Below, one piece after another: positions 1 through 5,554 of a DNA stretch of 5,554 bases. This DNA is from DATJGR01 sp035494855. GTDB taxonomy: Bacteria > Pseudomonadota > Gammaproteobacteria > Pseudomonadales > Azotimanducaceae. The notes beneath the pieces are model-generated. The model searched no databases. It saw only the letters and a list, made by a program, of their open reading frames with translations, and had not been told where the DNA came from. The translations under genes and the position numbers were made by a program. The stretch's first letter is position 1. Every line of letters starts with the position of its first letter. The stretch spans positions 1 to 5,554 of the forward strand of contig DATJGR010000097.1 of the NCBI GenBank assembly GCA_035494855.1, read 5' to 3'.

Positions 1-1
1 G

Positions 2-1707
2 GCGTTTCTGAACTGCCTCGGCGCGCCGTTCGAGCGATTGCTGTATCGGCTGTGCGGCATCGACCAGTCGAAGGAGATGCGCTGGACAGAATATTCCGTT
101 GCGGTGCTTATGTTTGCGCTGGTCAGCGTGGTTGCGGCGTATGCCGTCCAGCGGCTGCAGGGTCAGCTGCCGCTCAATCCGCAGAAATTCGCCGCGGTTT
201 CGCCCGACCTGTCGTTCAACACGGCCGTCAGCTTTCTGACCAACACCAACTGGCAGAGCTACGGCGGCGAAACGACGATGAGTTACCTGACGCAGATGCT
301 CGCGCTGACGGTGCAGAACTTCCTGTCGGCCGCGGTTGGTATGGCCGTGGTGATTGCGGTTATCCGCGGCCTTGCGCGGCAATCGTCGCAGACGCTCGGC
401 AACTTCTGGGTCGACCTGACGCGCGGCACGCTGTACATCCTGCTGCCGATCGCATTCGTGCTCGCGCTGGTGCTGGTTTCGCAGGGCGTCGTGCAGACGT
501 TTTCGGCATATCCCGCGGTTCCGCTCGACGAGTCCGCCCAATACGAAACGCCGAAGCTCGATGCCGACGGTACCGCGTTGAAAGACGCCCAAGGGAATGC
601 GGTGAACGAGACAGTGACGCAGAAGGAACAGGTGCTCGCGCTTGGCCCTGCGGCATCGCAGGTTGCGATCAAACACCTCGGCACCAACGGTGGCGGTTTC
701 TTCAACGCGAACTCCGCGCACCCGTTCGAGAACCCGACGCCGCTGTCGAACTTTCTCGAGATGCTCGGCGAGCTCTGCATCGCGGTTGCGCTTTGCTACA
801 CGTTCGGCGTGATGGTCGGTGACCGGCGCCAGGGTTGGGCGATTCTCGCCGCGATGATGATCATCTTCGTCGGACTGCTCGCGGTCGCGGTCAGTGCCGA
901 ACAGAGCGGCAATCCCGCGATTGCGGCGCTCGGTGTCGATCAGGCCGTCAGCGACACGCAACCCGGCGGCAACATGGAAGGAAAGGAAACCCGCTTCGGC
1001 GTGGTGAACTCCGCGCTGTTCGCAACGGTGACCACGGCAACGTCTTGTGGCGCCGTGAACTCGATGCACGACTCGTTCACACCACTCGGCGGATTGGTTC
1101 CGCTGTGGCTGATGGAACTCGGCGAAGTCGTGTTCGGCGGAGTAGGTTCCGGTCTGTACGGCATGCTGATGTTCGTCGTCGTCGGCGTGTTCGTGGCCGG
1201 GTTGATGATCGGCCGCACGCCCGAGTACCTCGGCAAGAAGGTCGAGGCATACGAAATGAAGATGGCGTCGATCGTGGTGCTGGTGCCGGCGTTCACCGCG
1301 CTGTTCGGTACCGCTCTGGCCGTACTCGTCGCAGCCGGGAAGTCCGGTGTGGCCAATCCCGGTGCGCACGGTTTCAGCGAGATCCTCTACGCCTTTTCTT
1401 CGGCAAGTGGCAACAACGGCAGCGCCTTTGCGGGGTTGTCAGCGAACACGCCGTTCTACAACACGGCGCTCGGCACCGTCATGTTCTTCTCGCGGTACTG
1501 GATCATCGTGCCGGTGCTCGCGCTCGCGGGTTCGCTCGTTGCGAAGAAGAAGGTTCCTGCTGGTGCCGGCACGTTGCCGACGCACACGCTGCTCTTCGTC
1601 CTGTGGCTGGTCGGCGTCGTGATCGTCATCGGCGCGTTGACGTTCTTCCCGGCGCTGGCGCTCGGACCAATCGTCGAGCATCTGCAGCTTTACCACGGCA
1701 CAACATC

Positions 1708-1711
<4 letters not shown>
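2..1711 (+). CDS. kdpA: KdpA, potassium-binding/translocating subunit of the Kdp K+ ATPase (5' truncated by window edge)
   Basis: KdpA is the inner-membrane subunit that selects and admits K+ for the KdpFABC pump; it belongs to the Trk/Ktr/HKT channel-like superfamily. The frame is open to the left edge, leaving 569 visible residues. By comparison with E. coli KdpA (557 aa, from memory), roughly the first 35-40 residues are missing. All four selectivity-filter loops are visible: TNTNWQ (nt 239-256), GTNGGG (680-697), TSCG (1040-1051) and SGNNGS (1406-1423). Other family signatures are NMEGKE (from about 973), GEVVFGGVGSGLYG (about 1121-1162), GRTPEYLGKK and the C-terminal GTLPTH and FPALALGP. 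Many hydrophobic segments fit a roughly ten-helix protein. The loop before the second filter segment (about 515-646) looks some 30 residues longer than in E. coli. The TTG at 38 is not the true start because similarity continues upstream of it. The stop TGA overlaps the kdpB start. Confidence 0.97.
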
Positions 1712-3813
<2,102 letters not shown>

Positions 3814-3837
3814 GCACTCGAAACAGGCACACAGAAC

Positions 3838-3843
3838 AAAGGA
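3838..3843 (+). promoter_or_regulatory. Ribosome binding site of kdpC
   Basis: AAAGGA lies five bases before the kdpC ATG at 3849, inside the 35-bp kdpB-kdpC spacer. It fixes this ATG as the start and shows that kdpC, unlike kdpB, has its own ribosome entry site. Confidence 0.75.
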
Positions 3844-3848
3844 CCATC

Positions 3849-4436
3849 ATGATTTATTCGAACCTGAGACCCGCGCTGGTGATGATCGTGCTGATGACGA
3901 TCCTGCTCGGTGCGCTTTATCCGGCGGCGGTCACCGCGATTGCATCGGTGATGTTTCCGTCGCAAGCGAGCGGAAGTCTGATCGAGAAGGACGGCACGAT
4001 CGTCGGCTCGGAGCTGATCGGCCAACCATTCTCGGACCCCGGCCACTTCTGGTCGCGTCCTTCCGCCACGACACCATTTCGGTACAACGCAGGCGCGTCG
4101 AGCGGATCCAACCAGGGGCCGCTGAACCCGGCGCTGACCGGTGCGGTCACCGCCCGGATCAAGGCGCTGCGCGATGCGGATCCCGGCAATACATTGCCGG
4201 TTCCCGCCGATCTGGTTTCCGCGTCGGGCAGCGGACTCGATCCGCACATCAGCCCGGCCGCGGCCGAATACCAGGTGGCGCGCGTCGCAAGAGTGCGCGA
4301 TCTCGATCCGGCGCAGGTCAGAGCACTGGTGGACGAGTTCACAGAGGGGCGACAGTTCGGATTTCTCGGCGAGCCGCGCGTGAACGTGCTGCGGCTCAAT
4401 CTGCAACTCGATGCGACTCCCGCGGAACGTCGCTAG
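3849..4436 (+). CDS. kdpC: KdpC, accessory subunit of the Kdp K+ ATPase
   Basis: KdpC is the single-pass subunit that binds KdpA and stabilises the KdpFABC complex, with most of the chain in the periplasm. The product is 195 aa, normal for the family (about 190). One hydrophobic helix spans about residues 8-36 after a short N-terminus (LRPAL at 6-10, YP at 24-25). The soluble domain carries family signatures: GSxLIGQ (53-59), FWSRPSA (67-73), YNAGASSGSN (79-88), SGSGLDPHISP (126-136), YQVARVA (141-147) and the C-terminal G-x-P-x-VN-x-L-x-LNLxLD (174-188). The ATG at 3849 has an AAGGA ribosome site five bases upstream, and the open frame upstream of it is only the shadow of kdpB. It is the last kdp gene here; kdpD/kdpE do not follow, and a convergent FKBP gene begins on the other side of a terminator hairpin. 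Confidence 0.97.
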   Translation: MIYSNLRPALVMIVLMTILLGALYPAAVTAIASVMFPSQASGSLIEKDGTIVGSELIGQPFSDPGHFWSRPSATTPFRYNAGASSGSNQGPLNPALTGAVTARIKALRDADPGNTLPVPADLVSASGSGLDPHISPAAAEYQVARVARVRDLDPAQVRALVDEFTEGRQFGFLGEPRVNVLRLNLQLDATPAERR

Positions 4437-4445
4437 CCGAGACCG

Positions 4446-4470
4446 AAGGGCGACGATCGACGTCGCCCTT
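4446..4470. terminator. Probable bidirectional terminator hairpin between kdpC and the FKBP gene
   Basis: A perfect 10-bp inverted repeat (AAGGGCGACG at 4446-4455, CGTCGCCCTT at 4461-4470) encloses a 5-nt loop. It sits nine bases after the kdpC stop and eight bases after the FKBP stop on the other strand, the expected place for a terminator shared by convergent genes. The stem ends in TT on either strand, but no long T-run follows, so it is not a textbook intrinsic terminator. It could work weakly or only protect mRNA 3' ends. Confidence 0.65.
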
Positions 4471-4478
4471 ACCGCAAG

Positions 4479-5174
4479 TCATTTCTCGATGTCGATCAGT
4501 TCCACATCGAAAATCAGCACCTGATTCGGACCGATCTTGTCGCCGGCACCCGCTGCGCCGTAAGCAAGCTTCGGTGGAATGACGAGTTGATACTTGTCGC
4601 CTTCTTTCATCAGTTGCAGCGCCTCGGTCCATCCGGGAATGACGCCGTCCACCTGGAACGTCACCGGTTCGCCGCGCGCGACGGAACTGTCGAATACCGT
4701 GCCGTCCGGCAACGTGCCCTGGTAGTGCACCTTCACGGTGTCCTTCGGACCCGGAGTTTTGCCGGCGCCCGTCTTCAGCACCTTGTATTGCAGACCCGAC
4801 GCGGTCGTCTTCACGCCATCCTTCTTCGCGTTCGCGGCGAGGAAAGCATCGCCCGCTTTGGTGTTGGCCGCGGCATCGGACTGCTGTTTCGCCTGTTGCT
4901 TCGCGATCAACTGCGTGCGTGCTGCGTTCATGGCTTCTTTGATTTCCGCGTCGGTCATCTGCAGCTTACCTGCGAGCGCGTCGGCGAGACCCGCCGAGAA
5001 CGCCTTCGGATCGAGGTCGACGCCCTGCTTCTTGAGATTGGCGCCGATCTCGGTGCCGATCGCATAGCTCAGCTTCTGCTTCGGATCCTTCAGATCGGTG
5101 CCCTCGGCAGACGCGACGCCTGCGCACCACAGCAGCGTGAGTGCGACGAAATTGATGATGAGTCGGGTTCGCAT
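4479..5174 (-). CDS. Exported FKBP-type peptidyl-prolyl cis-trans isomerase (FkpA/Mip-like)
   Basis: This predicted periplasmic foldase (EC 5.2.1.8) has 231 aa. Residues 1-23 form a signal peptide: R2 and R4, a hydrophobic core, then ASA before E24 as signal peptidase I site. Residues about 28-95 match the helical FKBP_N domain, which dimerises FkpA and Mip (DPKQKLSYAIGTEIG at 30-44). A charged, Ala/Lys/Gln-rich helix of about 80-118 links it to the C-terminal FKBP domain (about 120-231). Pocket residues of FKBP12 appear conserved: Y151, F161, D162, F173, V178, I179, W182, Y205 and F222. The ATG at 5174 is chosen because AGGAGG lies five bases upstream and the signal peptide starts there; an in-frame start at 5246 would add 24 residues without a signal. 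Nothing ties it functionally to Kdp. A weak promoter, TTCAAC/GGATAG with a 17-nt spacer (5237-5209, - strand), is possible but unconvincing. FklB is another possible family name. Confidence 0.93.
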   Translation of the reverse strand: MRTRLIINFVALTLLWCAGVASAEGTDLKDPKQKLSYAIGTEIGANLKKQGVDLDPKAFSAGLADALAGKLQMTDAEIKEAMNAARTQLIAKQQAKQQSDAAANTKAGDAFLAANAKKDGVKTTASGLQYKVLKTGAGKTPGPKDTVKVHYQGTLPDGTVFDSSVARGEPVTFQVDGVIPGWTEALQLMKEGDKYQLVIPPKLAYGAAGAGDKIGPNQVLIFDVELIDIEK

Positions 5175-5179
5175 CGATG

Positions 5180-5185
5180 CCTCCT
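5180..5185 (-). promoter_or_regulatory. Ribosome binding site of the FKBP gene
   Basis: On the - strand this reads AGGAGG, a full consensus Shine-Dalgarno, five bases before the ATG at 5174. It decides the start over the in-frame ATG at 5246 and predicts efficient translation. Confidence 0.85.
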
Positions 5186-5269
5186 GAATTGGGTGCGGCA
5201 CAGTCTGCCTATCCCCGGGAGAGATGTCGCGGTTGAACGTGGTCACTGGATCGGGCGGAGATCGGAGCA

Positions 5270-5414
5270 GTGCTGGTCTTGATGACGTGAGCGGTGGGTG
5301 ATTGGTGTTCCGGGTACGCTCGAGCCATCCCTGGTCGCTCTATCCGGGGCCATCCATGGCCCCGGATGCCCCTCCACACCGATCACCCGCCGCTCACGTA
5401 CTCATGGCCGGCAC
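5270..5414 (+). repeat. 145-nt imperfect inverted repeat; possible structured RNA or extragenic palindromic element
   Basis: Arms 5270-5308 and 5376-5414 pair over 39 positions: 32 Watson-Crick, 4 G-U if transcribed from the + strand (5274/5410, 5277/5407, 5295/5389, 5303/5381) and 3 mismatches (5279/5405, 5283/5401, 5284/5400). The inner 24 positions (5285-5308 with 5376-5399) pair without interruption. The 67-nt interior holds a small hairpin (GAGC 5322-5325 with GCTC 5337-5340) and a strong one (5342-5367), so the RNA could fold as a three-way junction. All four wobble pairs become A-C mismatches on the - strand, which favours a + strand RNA. No flanking target duplication or transposase is seen. 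I do not recognise a known RNA family. A mobile palindromic repeat is the main alternative. Confidence 0.6.
5342..5367. repeat. Perfect 11-bp hairpin nested in the large inverted repeat
   Basis: ATCCGGGGCCA (5342-5352) and TGGCCCCGGAT (5357-5367) are exact reverse complements around a 4-nt loop TCCA. Nine of the eleven pairs run without interruption through a GC-rich core. No T-run follows on either strand, so a simple intrinsic terminator is not supported. It is best read as the apical arm of the larger element. Confidence 0.7.
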
Positions 5415-5466
5415 CCGACTCGACTCCGTTTAGTGCCTGGCACCAAGTCGACTTATTCGATGAGAT

Positions 5467-5489
5467 GAACGCGCGCAAAGCGCGCGTTC
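5467..5489. terminator. Strong GC hairpin, terminator-like or leader element
   Basis: GAACGCGCGC (5467-5476) and GCGCGCGTTC (5480-5489) form a perfect 10-bp stem with an AAA loop. There is no T-run after it on the + strand or before it on the - strand, so intrinsic termination is uncertain. It lies about 50 bases upstream of a possible gene start at 5540, so a role in that gene's leader, or stopping transcription arriving from upstream, are both possible. It also overlaps an 18-codon open frame (5466-5521). Confidence 0.5.
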
Positions 5490-5529
5490 TCACTCTCCGA
5501 TCACTGTCGATGGAGACATGATCCGAGGC

Positions 5530-5535
5530 GGAGGT
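5530..5535 (+). promoter_or_regulatory. Candidate ribosome binding site for a gene leaving the window
   Basis: GGAGGT is a full Shine-Dalgarno match four bases before ATG 5540. A second purine-rich stretch, CGGAGGA, at 5548-5554 could instead serve a start just past the edge, so which one is used cannot be settled here. Confidence 0.4.
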
Positions 5536-5539
5536 GGGT

Positions 5540-5554
5540 ATGTGTTGCGGAGGA
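5540..5554 (+). CDS. Possible start of a gene truncated by the window edge, function unknown
   Basis: ATG at 5540 follows GGAGGT (5530-5535) with good spacing and stays open for the five codons left (M-C-C-G-G). This is far too short to identify a product or prove coding. Competing readings are an ATG at 5518 in another frame, also open to the edge, and a start beyond the edge served by CGGAGGA at 5548-5554. The call rests only on the ribosome-site match and on the lack of any other gene in this stretch. Confidence 0.3.

Larger units (their letters stand above)
5175..5539. other. Non-coding region rich in inverted repeats
   Basis: This 365-bp stretch runs from the FKBP start to the possible start at 5540. 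I see no convincing gene, tRNA or rRNA. The first ~95 bp should hold the FKBP leader and promoter. The rest contains a 145-nt imperfect inverted repeat with nested hairpins (5270-5414), a TCGACT/AGTCGA pair (5420-5425 with 5446-5451) around the dyad GTGCCTGGCAC (5433-5443), and a GC hairpin (5467-5489). An open + frame at 5294-5521 has no ribosome site and runs straight through the hairpins, so I do not call it. Confidence 0.7.

Noticed and set aside
835..1707. Upstream extension of the kdpB frame inside kdpA
   Set aside because: It overlaps the clear KdpA coding frame and translates to Arg-rich shadow sequence. KdpB similarity begins only after 1708.
5117..5140. Lipoprotein signal in the FKBP precursor (C17)
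   Set aside because: The residue before the cysteine is Trp, which does not fit a lipobox, and ASA at 21-23 is a good signal peptidase I site.
5175..5246. 24-residue N-terminal extension of the FKBP protein from ATG 5246 (- strand)
   Set aside because: It would bury the signal peptide inside the protein, while a consensus AGGAGG sits just before ATG 5174.
4587..5282. 231-codon open frame on the + strand opposite the FKBP gene
   Set aside because: Shadow of the FKBP gene, with no recognisable domain or ribosome site.
5438..5455. TGGCAC as the -24 element of a sigma-54 promoter
   Set aside because: The required TTGC-like -12 element is not found at the right spacing.
5294..5521. 75-codon open frame on the + strand
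   Set aside because: It begins at a GTG without a ribosome site and passes through the large inverted repeat and the GC hairpin. Its translation resembles no family I know.

Overview
The window is about 5.5 kb of GC-rich, tightly packed bacterial DNA. It holds the 3' part of a high-affinity potassium uptake operon (kdpA-kdpB-kdpC, + strand), a convergent gene for an exported FKBP-type peptidyl-prolyl isomerase (- strand), and about 365 bp of non-coding DNA rich in inverted repeats. Codon use, the Kdp sequences and the two-domain FKBP suggest a beta- or gammaproteobacterium. A Burkholderiaceae-like host is my best guess, but it rests on remembered family resemblance and is not proven by the window.

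Region 2-4436 encodes KdpA (missing its N-terminus at the window edge), KdpB and KdpC. Together these form the membrane KdpFABC complex. KdpA is the K+-selecting channel-like subunit, KdpB the P-type ATPase that powers transport, and KdpC a single-pass stabilising subunit. kdpA and kdpB overlap by four bases (GTGA), and kdpC follows kdpB after 35 bp with a good ribosome binding site. All the catalytic and selectivity motifs I checked are intact, so the pump should work. kdpF, if present, and the operon promoter lie upstream of the window. No kdpD or kdpE follows kdpC.

Region 4446-4470 is a perfect 10-bp hairpin between the converging kdpC and FKBP genes and probably ends transcription from both sides. 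Region 4479-5174 (- strand) encodes the FKBP protein, with a signal peptide, an N-terminal FKBP_N helical domain and a C-terminal FKBP catalytic domain.

Region 5175-5539 contains no gene I can support. It has a 145-nt imperfect inverted repeat (5270-5414) enclosing further hairpins, a dyad at 5433-5443, and a strong GC hairpin at 5467-5489. A possible new gene on the + strand begins at 5540 and runs off the window. The Kdp and FKBP part is ordinary. The structured non-coding stretch is the only part that may be undescribed.
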